Below are positions 54,401 to 57,555 of a stretch of DNA of 64,000 nucleotides, piece by piece. The translations under genes and the position numbers were made by a program. This stretch comes from Maratus speciosus. Lineage: Eukaryota > Arthropoda > Arachnida > Araneae > Salticidae. Under the pieces are notes generated by a model. That model ran no database searches and was not told the DNA's origin. It worked only from the letters and a program-made list of their open reading frames with translations. The DNA lies in NCBI GenBank assembly GCA_963932465.1, contig OZ010792.1, positions 279,293,836-279,357,835 of the forward strand, written 5' to 3'. The stretch's first letter is position 1; each line of letters opens with the position of its first letter.

Positions 54401-57135
54401 ATAGCTCAGTTGGGAAATCATTGGCAGCTTCAGACAAAAAGTCCTTGCTTCGAAACCTAGCCTGGACACTTTTTGACACAGTATGAAAATTACAACTCCT
54501 ATTAAAGTAGTTAATTCATGAATCAATTGCCACTAATTTACATCTTTAAAAAAATCCTTTAAATAAATTAATAAATAAATAAAAATCAATCACATTTCGT
54601 TGAATCCGTATGACTTATTAGTAAATGAACACTAAAAACAAAAATGAGAAATTCAATCATTGGATTAAAAGCGAAAATGAATTCTGATATCCGCCTTTCT
54701 CTTAACCTCTTCAGTTCAGAAGCTAAAATATTAATACAAATGCTTATTCATTGGTTTTTTCCAAACAAAATGGCACCGTAAATGACAGAAAAAATACCTT
54801 TTCTGAAATTGATCCTATAGGCGCTTAGTAATTTAGGTTCAAAAATATGGATCTAAAACTACAAACCACCTTAAAAAACATCAATTTAATAACCATTAAC
54901 CTAAATTAAAGTAATCACAAATTTAAGACCTTTAAACAAGTAAATAATCTACAAATCCTCAAAAATTTTTATTGAAAAAGATTTAAGTTAAATACTTATC
55001 AAAATTTCTCATTTTCTTGGTCATACTGTCTTTTGGGCATTTTTAGGCATTTTGCAAACTCAGATGAAAATAACATTTATTTTATGTGGGAATCAGCTTA
55101 GATGCTGCCATTTATTTGTTTACTTTGAACGCAATAAACATTCAGCTCTAAAGAAGGATGTGAAAATGTAAAAAAATCGGACATTTTAGTTTTTATAAGG
55201 AAAAGAACAGAGGTCCCTGTAGGGGGCCCAGGGACCGAAGAGGTTAAAAGAAAGGAGGGCGGTGCTACTTAAATTTCCATATTTTTCAGCTTAAATCATA
55301 CAATATACAGTATAATCTTGATTTAGCTATACCTGGTTTAACGATATCCTCAATTTAACAATAAATTTTAATGGCTCAGAGTCGTTTTTATTGATTTCTA
55401 TCTTACATGAGCCTCGTTTTCACGATAGTTTTCCACTGTTTAACTATATTTGTATGGATTTCAAATACTTTAAAAATCTTTTCAGTAAGCAAAAATGTCA
55501 ACCTTTTTATATTGTACAAACGCTGCTTCCTTAACACTTATACTATCTGCAGACTTATAGCGAGTTCAGTGGTTATTTGATATGAATGAATAATTACAGA
55601 CGTGTGAAAATTATTAGAAGGGAATTAGTGAAATTTACAATAAAAATTTGTTATATTAAAGAAATATTTAAAAAATATTGATACATTTAATATTTAGTGT
55701 GCATCCCCTTCTTTTTTGCTAAAGAAATGATGGCATACTTGTCTTGGCATAATTTGTATGAGTTTTTGGCAATTAATTTGTATTTCGTTGTCATGATGCC
55801 GGATTTGGATGAGTTTTTCTACCAGACTAGTCTTGTTTGTGATGTTGTATTTCTTTAATTTTTTCTTTACAATGGCCCAAAGATTCTCTATGGGGTTCAT
55901 ATCTGGACTGTTTCCAGGCCATGGAAATGTTTTCTTTAATTAAATTAAAGAAATGAAACATCACAAACAAGAATGTTCTGATAGAAAAACTCATCCAAAT
56001 TTGGTATCATGACAACGAAATACAAATTAATTGCCGAAAATTCATACAAAATATGCCAAGACGTATCGAATCTTTAATAAAAAACAAGGGGATGTACACT
56101 AAATATTAAATGGGTCAATATTTTTAAATGTATTATTTCTTTAATATAACAAGATTTTAATGTAAATTTCACAATTATTCTAATAATTTTCACACGTCTG
56201 TATATAACATATTTTAAACTATTGAAAACGTCATTTGATACGAGAAACATTTAATAAAAATACAAAACAATTGATAAATATTTTTAAAATTTAATAACGA
56301 ACTTTTATGCAGCTTTTATTTATTTAATGTTTTCCTCGATTTAAGAATAATTACGATTTAAGGAGGTTTATCAAGGAACTCGTTACAATTGTTAAATCAA
56401 TGTTCGATTGTAACTACAAAATTTGGTTTAAATCGAATCATTAGTTAAGGAATAGCTGAGAATACATATTAATTCCAACAATGTCTTTTATATGTGTAAC
56501 GATTTTGTTGGTAATTGGCTGTCTTTTAATGTATCTTTAACTTCGATTTTCTAATCTATTACAATAACCTGTTTAGTATGCACTAAACATTTTTGTTATA
56601 CTTCCGGATTATTTACTTCCAACTCATGCTATTTCTTTACGAGAACTGTGCATTTTTTTTTTTTTTTTTTTTTTGGCTATTTGAAAAAAGATTATTTTAT
56701 CATCACGTTATATTGTCATCACCGCCAATACATGAAGGCTTCTTTAACTCGAATTCTACTTCGTATTGCTTCACTTTATATTAAATTAAGTCATATTAAA
56801 ATTATTTTCCTATTATTGGTTTGTTTGATAACACCTAAAATACGCGCGTGGTTCTGCAAATTCTCTGATGCCTGGTACATTTTTCAAGCATAAAGGGTGT
56901 TTTTTAATGTAAGCGATTTCTTTTTAAATCTTGTAATGATGTATTTCTTTAAAATATTTTTTAAAGATGTTTTTAAAAATCTGTTTAACTGGTTTTTGTT
57001 TGCAGATGCCTTTGGATCAATTTACCGGCTTTATTTCTGCTGATTTCACTGTCTACTTTTGCAGGCCTTGTCGTTTACGCATACTACTGGAAATGTGATC
57101 CAATAGGGTCAAAAATAGTAAATAAACCAGATCAG
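7214..57135 (+). CDS. SLC5-family sodium-coupled monocarboxylate/multivitamin-type transporter, 5' part (7 exons)
   Basis: Seven exons splice in frame into about 320 residues, roughly the N-terminal half of a protein that in this family is usually about 600 residues with 13 membrane helices. Family hallmarks in order are D-Y-x-V-F-A-G-M-L-V-x-S-A-A-I-G in helix 1, [38 protein letters not shown], the [13 protein letters not shown] block, [13 protein letters not shown] and C-D-P-I followed by P-D-Q. This order matches SLC5A8/SLC5A12 (SMCT) and SLC5A6 (SMVT). The family imports small carboxylates or vitamins with Na+ across the plasma membrane, and the exact substrate cannot be told from this part. 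All donors are GT and all acceptors AG. Introns 2, 4, 5 and 6 are 6-17 kb and filled with transposons. The C-terminal half must lie beyond the window, because I found no further exon before 64000. Start chosen: first ATG after the acceptor, giving the expected N-terminus. Confidence 0.92.
7713..8198. mobile_element. Tc1/mariner-type fold-back MITE in intron 1
   Basis: It begins after TA with CAGGATGTTTCACAAAAA and ends ...TTTATAAAACACCCTG. Both arms share the phrase CCTAATTTTAAAA and ATTCATTAA. The right-hand TA is mutated to TT. It occupies most of the short first intron. No coding capacity. Confidence 0.6.
8386..8451 (+). CDS. Transporter exon 2 (22 codons)
   Basis: The acceptor is CACAG at 8381-8385 and the donor GTAAAT at 8452. 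The 66 bases in phase 0 read [15 protein letters not shown] and continue to V-F-V-M-H-M. Joined to exon 1 this makes the conserved A-Y-E-Y-L-E-R-R-F signature of SLC5 proteins, with the start of the next membrane helix. Confidence 0.93.
8550..10805. mobile_element. Probable pogo-like relic with divergent ends
   Basis: TTAATTCGAAT-type and AACTCGAATTA-type phrases occur at the left (8553-8710), and inverted counterparts occur at the right (10700-10800). They resemble the TTAATTCGAA ends of pogo/Tigger elements. The ends are too diverged to set exact borders and no target duplication was found. The interior holds the palindrome cluster at 9163-9417 and otherwise low-complexity AT sequence. Confidence 0.35.
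9163..9417. repeat. Cluster of eight 18-bp palindromes (GGAGTGAnTAnTCACTCC)
   Basis: Eight near-identical palindromic units occur at 9163, 9184, 9232, 9282, 9303, 9325, 9347 and 9399. Each is built on GAGTGA, TA and TCACTC with either C/T or A/G around the centre. Five starts are 21-22 bases apart and the rest are about 48-52 apart. Related half-sites (GAGTGAA, TTCACTC) recur at 10316-10375. No reading frame is present. Confidence 0.8.
10984..11589. repeat. Spaced repeats of GCCAGGAAAATGACA
   Basis: GCCAGGATAATGACA (11009), GCCGGGAAAATGACA (11189), GCCAGGGCAATGACA (11375) and GCCAGGAAAATGACA (11575) lie 180-200 bases apart. An inverted copy, TGTCATTTTCTTGGC, at 10987 forms a hairpin with the first. 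The sequence between copies is not obviously repeated. Confidence 0.6.
11600..13460. other. Intron 2 sequence, nothing recognised
   Basis: AT-rich intronic DNA with an (ATT)n microsatellite at 12661-12692, a G run at 12952-12961 and an A30 tract at 13296-13325. I see no gene and no bounded element. Confidence 0.5.
13467..14230. mobile_element. Pogo/Tigger-type non-autonomous element
   Basis: TA flanks both ends. The terminal repeats are CAGTAAAACCTCCCTAAACC and its inverted partner ending AGGGAGGTTTCACTG. Subterminal phrases (GGTCGTTCCGAGAGGTGGTC; GATCGTTCAGGGAGGTGGTC) are also inverted between ends. The CAGTRAAACCTC start is typical of Tigger-like elements. A minus-strand frame at 13738-13950 is not convincing as transposase. 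Confidence 0.75.
14231..15307. other. Intron 2 sequence, nothing recognised
   Basis: Low-complexity AT sequence with a T tract of about 30 at 14866-14895. The reading frame at 14534-14821 is rich in K, N and F, as expected from random AT-rich DNA. Confidence 0.5.
15308..15701. mobile_element. Long-hairpin fold-back MITE, copy 1
   Basis: The arms (about 180 bp each) are inverted copies that run almost to the centre. Shared phrases include GGCAGCACAGACAA, CCTCATCGA, AACTAATCCTA, GTCTGCCAAG and the central GGAAAACACAATGGTAAACC. A second, more diverged copy lies at 62056-62445, which proves a family. No reading frame. Confidence 0.8.
15987..16409. mobile_element. TTAA-flanked element, family T1 copy 1 (piggyBac-type target)
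   Basis: TTAA flanks both ends (15983-15986 and 16410-16413), with ends GGCTGTTCTTAATT and GATTTGAGAACACCC. Homologous copies are at 18320-18720 and 29003-29412. They share GGAAAGATATAAAATTGG and GAAAGATCTATTGCGTTTGC. The TTAA duplication points to piggyBac-type mobilisation. It contains no transposase. Confidence 0.8.
16414..16680. mobile_element. TTAA-flanked element sharing a TTAA with its neighbour
   Basis: The 267-bp element begins CTGATGTGAC and ends GTAACATCAG, with TTAA at 16410-16413 and 16681-16684. Internally, GGTCTGTCAGACCGC near the left and GCGGTCTGTGAGACCGG near the right are inverted and each nearly palindromic. Its left TTAA is also the right TTAA of the T1 copy, so one element used the target duplication of the other. 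Confidence 0.8.
17824..19203. mobile_element. GC-rich-ended hAT-like element
   Basis: Terminal repeats TAGAGGTCTGCACGGGCC are exact and inverted at both ends. Flanks CCGCTTCT and CGCGCTTCT suggest a slightly mutated 8-bp duplication. Both subterminal regions (17835-18010 and 19035-19195) are dense in GGGCCGGGCC-like runs, far more GC-rich than the surroundings. A T1 element is nested at 18320-18720. Apparent Gly/Arg/Pro-rich reading frames are by-products of the repeats. Confidence 0.7.
18320..18720. mobile_element. TTAA-flanked element, family T1 copy 2
   Basis: TTAA lies at 18316-18319 and 18721-18724. The ends GGTGGTTCTCA and TTGAGAAAAGCC and internal phrases (ATAAAATTG, TTCAAAACGC, GCGTTTCCGAA) match the copies at 15987 and 29003, with more divergence. 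It interrupts the GC-rich hAT-like element. Confidence 0.75.
19429..20274. mobile_element. TIR element with iterated AATTTCGTCCCC motif
   Basis: TA flanks it. The ends (GGTGCCCTATTTTCGTCCC and GGGGACGAAATTAGGGCAC) are inverted. The terminal phrase recurs inside as TTTCATCCCC near 19655 and CCTAATTTCGTCCCC near 19857, with variants of GGGACGAAATT near the right end. A C15 run follows the left terminus. No transposase seen. Confidence 0.65.
21261..22053. mobile_element. TTAA-flanked element with possible piggyBac N-terminal remnant
   Basis: TTAA at 21257-21260 and 22054-22057. Inverted ends CCCCTTCTCTGTCGG and CCGAGAGAGAAGGGG. On the minus strand from 21807 a start codon opens a short acidic frame to about 21710 ([16 protein letters not shown], then S-Q-S-E-D-E-S). 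Acidic serine-rich N-termini of this kind are typical of piggyBac transposases. No catalytic region remains. Confidence 0.7.
22891..23961. mobile_element. Tc1/mariner-type fold-back with about 190-bp arms
   Basis: TA flanks both ends (22889-22890 and 23962-23963). The ends CAGTCGTGGAAAAAAAAAG and its inverse are perfectly paired, and the arms continue through AACACCCC, CTACTAACTC, ATTATCGTAGA and ATTGGGTATTGCCATTGA. The centre, about 700 bp, has no transposase. Its position inside the composite fold-back makes it younger than that element. Confidence 0.8.
24259..24585. repeat. Tandem duplication of a ~165-bp repeat unit
   Basis: Two direct copies start at 24259 and 24425. Both contain GTGTATGAA, ATAGAATTGAACCAAATTT, TTTTTGGC, ATGGCAA and GGGGCGCTGTAATAG-type phrases. 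Upstream (24100-24245) is a region with CGACTTTCGGTTTCGACAG and (TGTC)n. Both strands show open frames that are shadows of the duplication. Confidence 0.7.
24981..25032 (+). CDS. Transporter exon 3 (17 codons + 1 base)
   Basis: Acceptor TTTTAG at 24975-24980, donor GTAATA at 25033. It reads [17 protein letters not shown] plus the first base of the next codon. The L-Y-A-P-A-L-A-L core is a hallmark of SMCT/SMVT transporters. At 52 bases it is the smallest exon seen, isolated 16.5 kb from exon 2. Confidence 0.93.
25163..25230 (+). CDS. Transporter exon 4 (23 codons)
   Basis: The 131-base intron 3 ends TTTTTCAG. The exon completes a Val codon and reads [20 protein letters not shown] before S-I and donor GTAAGT at 25231. 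This is the membrane helix preceding the G-G-x-K-A-V-x-W-T-D block. Confidence 0.93.
25746..26576. mobile_element. hAT-type non-autonomous element with 8-bp duplication
   Basis: A perfect 8-bp duplication AGTGGTAC flanks it (25738-25745 and 26577-26584). Ends are CAGAATTCTCGCTG and CAGCGAGAACCCTG. Subterminal TTTGGC/GCCAAAT phrases occur near both ends (25790-25815 and 26490-26530). No transposase seen. Confidence 0.85.
26837..27485. mobile_element. Mariner-type long-hairpin MITE
   Basis: TA flanks it (26835-26836 and 27486-27487). Ends CGAGGGTGTATCAATAAGT and CTTATCGATATGCCCTCG resemble mariner termini. The arms run almost to the middle and include TGAGGGCAAAAAC, GGAGGATGTATTCCA and AAATTTTCCCTC-type phrases. 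A C run followed by (AC)n interrupts the left arm. Confidence 0.8.
28362..28895. mobile_element. Mariner-type fold-back MITE
   Basis: TA flanks it (28360-28361 and 28896-28897). Left end CAGAGTGGCCATTATTAAAG, right end CTTTAATTGTGGTCACTTGG. Arms of about 130 bp share GTGCAC, CTCTACAAGTTAAA and TTTGGTATTTA. An inner inverted pair (AGATGGCGC / GCGCCATCT) extends the hairpin. Confidence 0.75.
29003..29412. mobile_element. TTAA-flanked element, family T1 copy 3
   Basis: TTAA at 28999-29002 and 29413-29416. Ends AGTTGTTCTCAACTG and TTGAGAACAGCC. It is about 85-90% alike by eye to copy 1 at 15987-16409 across its whole length. The overlapping open frame is a shadow and is also broken in copy 1. 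Confidence 0.8.
30044..30915. mobile_element. Fold-back element with ~170-bp arms
   Basis: Left arm 30044-30215 and right arm 30755-30915 are inverted copies sharing GCTAGTCACTCAGCT, TCTATGGGCG, AATATCTC and CCTTTAAGAAGA-type phrases. The centre has no coding sequence. No target duplication could be assigned. Confidence 0.65.
30916..32250. other. Intron 4 sequence, nothing recognised
   Basis: AT-rich, with a (TTA)n microsatellite at about 31262-31290. A GC-rich partial palindrome lies at 31610-31750 (CTCCGTGGGAGGGG against CCCCTCCGGGCCTCCCAC). No gene evidence. Confidence 0.45.
32255..32691. mobile_element. Fold-back MITE with TA duplication
   Basis: TA at 32253-32254 and 32692-32693. Ends ATACTACGTTCGTATTGAG and its inverse. 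Arms include TAGTTGAGCCACTTAACTT and a GTTTCAAAAAA/TTTTTTGAAAC pair, with CCCGGAAT near the inner edges. No coding content. Confidence 0.75.
33768..33895. repeat. Dense cluster of TTGGCGA / TCGCCAA motifs
   Basis: About ten direct or inverted copies of TTGGCGA fall within 130 bases, including palindromes such as ATCGCCAAGTTGGCG (twice) and GCCGCCAAATTTGGCG. Similar motifs are scattered at 21565-21600, 61750-61850, 62600, 62860 and 63390. The class is unknown. Confidence 0.7.
34186..34951. mobile_element. Fold-back with two tandem left arms (CAGGGTGTCC ends)
   Basis: The arm at about 34190-34398 is nearly identical, inverted, to 34747-34944. A second, more diverged left-type arm starts at 34402 (CAGGGTGTCCAAAATTAAA) and the right end is TGGACACCCTG followed by TA. 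Shared phrases include ACTATTGTTCA, GGGATGGGAAT and CACGATAGTTTA. The extra arm suggests one related element inserted into, or recombined with, another. Confidence 0.65.
35000..36712. other. Intron 4 sequence with a direct repeat, no gene
   Basis: Two similar stretches of about 70 bases (36352-36435 and 36536-36615) share TTATCAT, CATATTAT, GTCA and ACGATGAATG. 35030-35118 resembles 17224-17310 (CTTCCGTCAATTTT then TCTTTCTGGT and CTTTAAAT), a dispersed repeat of unknown class. A (TTTTTG)n tract is at 35825-35855. Confidence 0.5.
36717..36958. mobile_element. Small TTAA-flanked element (242 bp)
   Basis: TTAA at 36713-36716 and 36959-36962. Ends CCATCTAATGCCCATGGTAG and CTACCATGGGTATTAGAGGG are inverted with a few mismatches. 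No coding capacity. Its right TTAA is also the left TTAA of the next element. Confidence 0.8.
36963..38545. mobile_element. TTAA-flanked element containing a hAT insertion
   Basis: TTAA at 36959-36962 and 38546-38549. Inverted ends GAGGACAGTTTACCTT and AAGGTAAACTGTCCCC. An 878-bp hAT element interrupts it, so the TTAA element itself is about 700 bp. No transposase recognised. Confidence 0.75.
37427..38304. mobile_element. hAT-type non-autonomous element, CAGGGCCGAAACTAG ends
   Basis: A perfect 8-bp duplication TGTCTTAG flanks it (37419-37426 and 38305-38312). Ends CAGGGCCGAAACTAG and CTAGTTTCGGCCCTG are exact inverses, followed by GCCCCGGGCGCC near both ends. It contains (TA)n at 37541-37562 and an A48 tract at 38021-38068. 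No transposase. Confidence 0.9.
38817..38971 (+). CDS. Transporter exon 5 (51 codons + 2 bases)
   Basis: Acceptor TTTTTAG ending at 38816, donor GTATGT at 38972. It starts with [14 protein letters not shown], the most conserved SLC5 block, followed by a membrane helix, G-V-Y-D-L-G-G-F, and G-G-R-I-E-F-F, ending on two bases of an Arg codon. The match to SMCT proteins is clear along the whole exon. Confidence 0.94.
39101..40321 (+). mobile_element. Tigger/pogo deletion derivative, interrupted by another Tigger-type element
   Basis: The ends are ACTTCCAATTATCCGCCAC (left) and, inverted at 40268-40321, ACTTCCAATTATCCGTCAC, with the right end CAGTGAACTT next to TA. Between them, on the plus strand, is the C-terminal piece of a Tigger transposase: a [12 protein letters not shown] stretch before 39320 and [16 protein letters not shown] after 39990. 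The catalytic DDE region is deleted. The 667-bp insert at 39322-39988 splits this reading frame. Confidence 0.8.
39322..39988 (-). mobile_element. Tigger/pogo-type element with transposase C-terminal remnant
   Basis: TA at 39320-39321 and 39989-39990. Ends CAGTAGAACCTCGATTATCC and its imperfect inverse ending AGTTCTACTG. On the minus strand, about 39755 to 39570, a frame reads W-N-E-E-N-E-Q, then [15 protein letters not shown], then E-P-I-V-L-K. This is typical of the C-terminal part of Tigger/jerky-type transposases. The catalytic core is missing. Confidence 0.8.
40382..41671 (-). mobile_element. Full-length mariner transposon
   Basis: This 1290-bp element is flanked by TA (40380-40381 and 41672-41673). 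Terminal repeats CAGGGTGGCTACTAAATACTG and, at the other end, the inverse of CAGGCTGGCTACTAAATACTG differ by one base. Length and ends are standard for mariner. The transposase gene runs on the minus strand and is decayed. Confidence 0.9.
40504..41497 (-). pseudogene. Mariner transposase pseudogene
   Basis: From a start near 41497, the N-terminal helix-turn-helix region reads [12 protein letters not shown] and is broken by three in-frame stops. The frame is then open from about 41265 to 40504 (253 residues). The catalytic part shows F-S-V-G-K-L-F where F-S-D-E-K-x-F is expected, so the first catalytic Asp is lost. The second catalytic region (W-T-L-Q-Q-D-S-x-x-S-H-R) lies in another frame at about 40830-40790, which shows frameshifts. 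The third is kept as [10 protein letters not shown] followed by W-G-I-L-E. With a missing Asp, stops and frameshifts it cannot encode active enzyme. Confidence 0.88.
41991..42299. mobile_element. MITE with GTTAGCCGG ends and a microsatellite core
   Basis: TA flanks it (41989-41990 and 42300-42301). Ends CTTTTCGGTTAGCCGG and CCGGCTAACCGAAAAA are inverted. The interior is almost wholly (TA)n (42055-42165) and (TG)17 (42168-42202) with matching inverted TATACAT phrases. A sister copy with a (TTTA)n core is at 60422-60740. Long reading frames here are repeat artefacts. Confidence 0.8.
43042..44794. mobile_element. Fold-back element F2, split by a TTAA element
   Basis: Arms from CAAGGTGCAATATGTTATC and, inverted, CAGGGTGCAATACGTTATC run inward for about 370 bases. 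Shared phrases include ATCGCCGACCTTTAATTTC, ATATAGTTCCAATTA, GGTCCCCCAGTCCC, ACACAAAAAGTTTGACATC and TTAACTGATCCCTCAAT. The right arm is interrupted at 43706-44519 by a TTAA element. Without it the arms are continuous inverted copies. It lies 11 bases from F1 and shares long sequence stretches with it, so the two are family members. Confidence 0.88.
43706..44519. mobile_element. TTAA-flanked element (piggyBac-type target), CCCATTTRTG ends
   Basis: TTAA at 43702-43705 and 44520-44523. Ends CCCATTTGTGCCTGA and TAGACATAAATGGG are inverted. The left terminal motif recurs internally at 44127 as CCCATTTGTGCCTAGAACCC. The opposite arm of F2 preserves the empty site with a single TTAA (see findings). 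No transposase seen in 814 bp. Confidence 0.88.
44812..45120. repeat. Single arm of a CAGGGTGTCCCAAAA-type element
   Basis: It starts CAGGGTGTCCCAAAAAGATT and resembles the left arm of the element at 4656 in TTGCAAAA, TTCAAAATAAG and CAAAAAGTTACATTTTT phrases. No inverted partner is present before exon 6, so it is likely a truncated copy. Confidence 0.5.
45291..45431 (+). CDS. Transporter exon 6 (about 47 codons)
   Basis: Acceptor ATGCAG ending at 45290, donor GTAATT at 45432. The first base completes the Arg codon split from exon 5. It then reads [19 protein letters not shown] and continues through a membrane helix to [10 protein letters not shown]. The N-Q-x-x-x-Q-R-Y motif is conserved in SLC5. 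It ends with two bases of an Arg codon. Confidence 0.94.
45432..46249. other. Start of intron 6, nothing recognised
   Basis: AT-rich intronic sequence without a bounded element or coding signal. Confidence 0.5.
46250..47398. mobile_element. TIR element with GGGGCATTCTCAC ends and iterated GGGACGGTA
   Basis: TA flanks it. Ends TGGGGCATTCTCACAATCTT and its inverse are paired over 26 bases. GGGACGGTA recurs inside at about 46627, 46813, 46993 and 47200, three times as GGGACGGTAAG. No transposase seen. The ATTCTCA terminal core also appears in the ends of the next element. Confidence 0.7.
48059..48510. repeat. Minisatellite, ~31-bp unit with AATTTCGTCAAAGGATCGC, left arm
   Basis: The core AATTTCGTCAAAGGATCGC repeats at 48190, 48221, 48251, 48282 and 48313, a period of 30-31 bases, with degenerate units on each side. 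It is bounded by GCGCGGATCCACGGGGGGG on the left and GGGGATTC..GCGCGC..G-run on the right. A frame reading N-F-V-K-G-S-x-K repeats is an artefact of the unit. An inverted counterpart is at 52385-52935. Confidence 0.85.
48993..49686 (-). pseudogene. Penelope-like GIY-YIG endonuclease part, 5'-truncated
   Basis: The minus-strand frame is open for 218 codons from the first Met at 49649 and extends a little upstream to the truncation point near 49686. It contains the linker after the reverse transcriptase and then the endonuclease: G-V-Y-F-I at residues 116-120, Cys at 122 and 124, G-Y-I-G-Q-T at 127-132 and R-L-G-E-H at 139-143. These are the Penelope-type GIY-YIG motifs with the preceding Cys pair. 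The reverse transcriptase is missing, so this copy is a dead 3' fragment although its frame is intact. It is nearly identical to residues in the plus-strand copy. Confidence 0.88.
49690..51247 (+). pseudogene. Penelope-like reverse transcriptase with GIY-YIG domain, broken
   Basis: The reading frame enters already inside the protein with T-K-A-D-K-G-G near 49715. It continues through P-K-V-H-K-P and F-R-S-I-V-S, motif A ([10 protein letters not shown]), and motif B ([12 protein letters not shown]) to a stop at 50379. A frameshift near 50365 and a TGA at 50414-50416 follow. The frame is then open from 50417 to 51247 with motif C (Y-V-D-D-T-F) at 50423, a thumb/linker region and the GIY-YIG domain (G-V-Y-F-I ... 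G-Y-I-G-Q-T ... R-L-G-E-H). A late frameshift near 51205 changes the C-terminus. The 5' part of the gene is absent. Few defects suggest a fairly recent insertion. Confidence 0.9.
52385..52935. repeat. Minisatellite, ~31-bp unit, right inverted arm
   Basis: This is the reverse-complement counterpart of 48059-48510, with CCTTTGACGAAATTCGCGTTTT units at roughly 30-base spacing. It ends in CTTGGATCCGCGCCAG, the inverse of the left arm's GCGCGGATCCA. The left-arm inner junction (GGAGATTCCCCTAGGCGCGC) is also mirrored here at 52438-52460. The two arms bracket the Penelope pair. Confidence 0.85.
52936..54040. other. Intron 6 sequence, nothing coding
   Basis: Near 53452-53480 are TTCGGTTAATCGGATG and CGGATAATCGAAAG, phrases like pogo/Tigger ends but without a partner. 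A C run at 53592-53604 precedes GGATCCGCCCCTGAG. No gene seen. Confidence 0.4.
54041..54260. mobile_element. Second head-to-head SINE pair
   Basis: The minus-strand unit has a B box GGTTCGAATCC (read on minus, about 54125-54135) and body TTTTTTCACTCAGTTGGAAA. The plus-strand unit (54160-54258) carries CTGGACAGTTTTTCACCC and the same body. Arms continue outward as mirror copies (GATTTATTTACCAATTAGAA). The design matches the pair at 5887-6332: heads central, bodies outward, one head truncated. Confidence 0.7.
54395..54540 (+). mobile_element. tRNA-derived SINE, single unit
   Basis: The A box is TAGCTCAGTTGG at about 54408 and a B-box-like GCTTCGAAACC is near 54456. The body CTGGACACTTTTTGACACAG, then GAAAATTACAACTCCTATTA, matches the units at 54041-54260. 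The head is too diverged to be a working tRNA. Confidence 0.7.
54706..55243. mobile_element. TTAA-flanked element, CCTCTTC ends
   Basis: TTAA at 54702-54705 and 55244-55247. Ends CCTCTTCAGTTCAG and GGGACCGAAGAGG are inverted. A palindromic GGTCCCTG..CAGGGACC precedes the right end. No transposase recognised in 538 bp. Confidence 0.75.
55597..56200. mobile_element. Tc1-type fold-back whose two arms both encode the transposase C-terminus
   Basis: TA at 55595-55596 and 56201-56202. Ends CAGACGTGTGAAAATTATTA and its inverse. On the minus strand (about 55922 to 55694) the frame reads [15 protein letters not shown] then a C-terminal tail. On the plus strand (about 55940-56105) a second copy of that tail is encoded ([20 protein letters not shown]). 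W-P-x-x-S-P-D-x-N-P-I-E-N-L-W is the signature around the last catalytic residue of Tc1-type transposases. The rest of the gene is absent. Confidence 0.85.
55694..55924 (-). pseudogene. Tc1-type transposase, C-terminal fragment
   Basis: About 76 codons are open on the minus strand, starting in the conserved [15 protein letters not shown] block and ending at the family-typical C-terminus. Catalytic residues one and two and the DNA-binding domain are missing. The other arm of the fold-back (55940-56105, plus strand) carries a separate copy of the last 50 or so codons with different point mutations, so both arms have aged independently. Confidence 0.8.
57006..57135 (+). CDS. Transporter exon 7 (about 43 codons)
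   Basis: Acceptor TTTGCAG ending at 57005, donor GTAAAT at 57136. Its first base completes an Arg codon, then [10 protein letters not shown], a membrane helix with [10 protein letters not shown], and [14 protein letters not shown]. The C-D-P followed by P-D-Q matches the SMCT/SMVT loop before the next helix. Phase 0 end. The next exon, expected to start with a P-Y-F-V-M-D-like sequence, was not found in the window. Confidence 0.93.
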
Positions 57136-57555
57136 GTAAATTAACGTACGTTTCTATTTTTTTTCCATAGCTGATTGGCATAGAAAAGTAATCGTTTCTA
57201 TTAGATCCAAAACGAAAGTAAAAATTATTCATCACAATCTTTTTAAATTATAACTATAGTTTTTTTAACTAGAAAAAACTTTTCTTTTTTCAGAAAGTAA
57301 TTACAAAATTAACTGTATGTAAGATAATTTTTAAAATACGAAGTTTTTTTTTTTTAATGCAGCATTAAAAATAGTGTGTATAAGTTGCAAATAAAATTGA
57401 TAAAGTTTATGATACCGTATCAAAGGGAGAGAAAGAAGAAAACAGCGTTTACTAAGTAAAGAGGAAAAATCAGGCAGTGAAATAACATAAAAAGAGAAAT
57501 CACAATAATAGCATATTCAAAGGTCATCACTCTTTTCTACGCACACTTTTTTGTT
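57136..57555. other. Start of intron 7, nothing recognised
   Basis: AT-rich intronic sequence with a pyrimidine-rich CTTTTTTCAG at 57285-57294 but no exon-like frame after it that fits the transporter. Confidence 0.45.

Larger units (their letters stand above)
55308..56415. mobile_element. Probable pogo-type element interrupted by a Tc1 fold-back
   Basis: The left end TA-CAGTATAATCTTGATTTAG resembles the inverse of 56390-56415 (GTTACAATCGAACATTGATTT). Subterminal TTTAACGA/CGATTTAA phrases occur on both sides. The similarity is modest, so borders are approximate. Confidence 0.45.
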
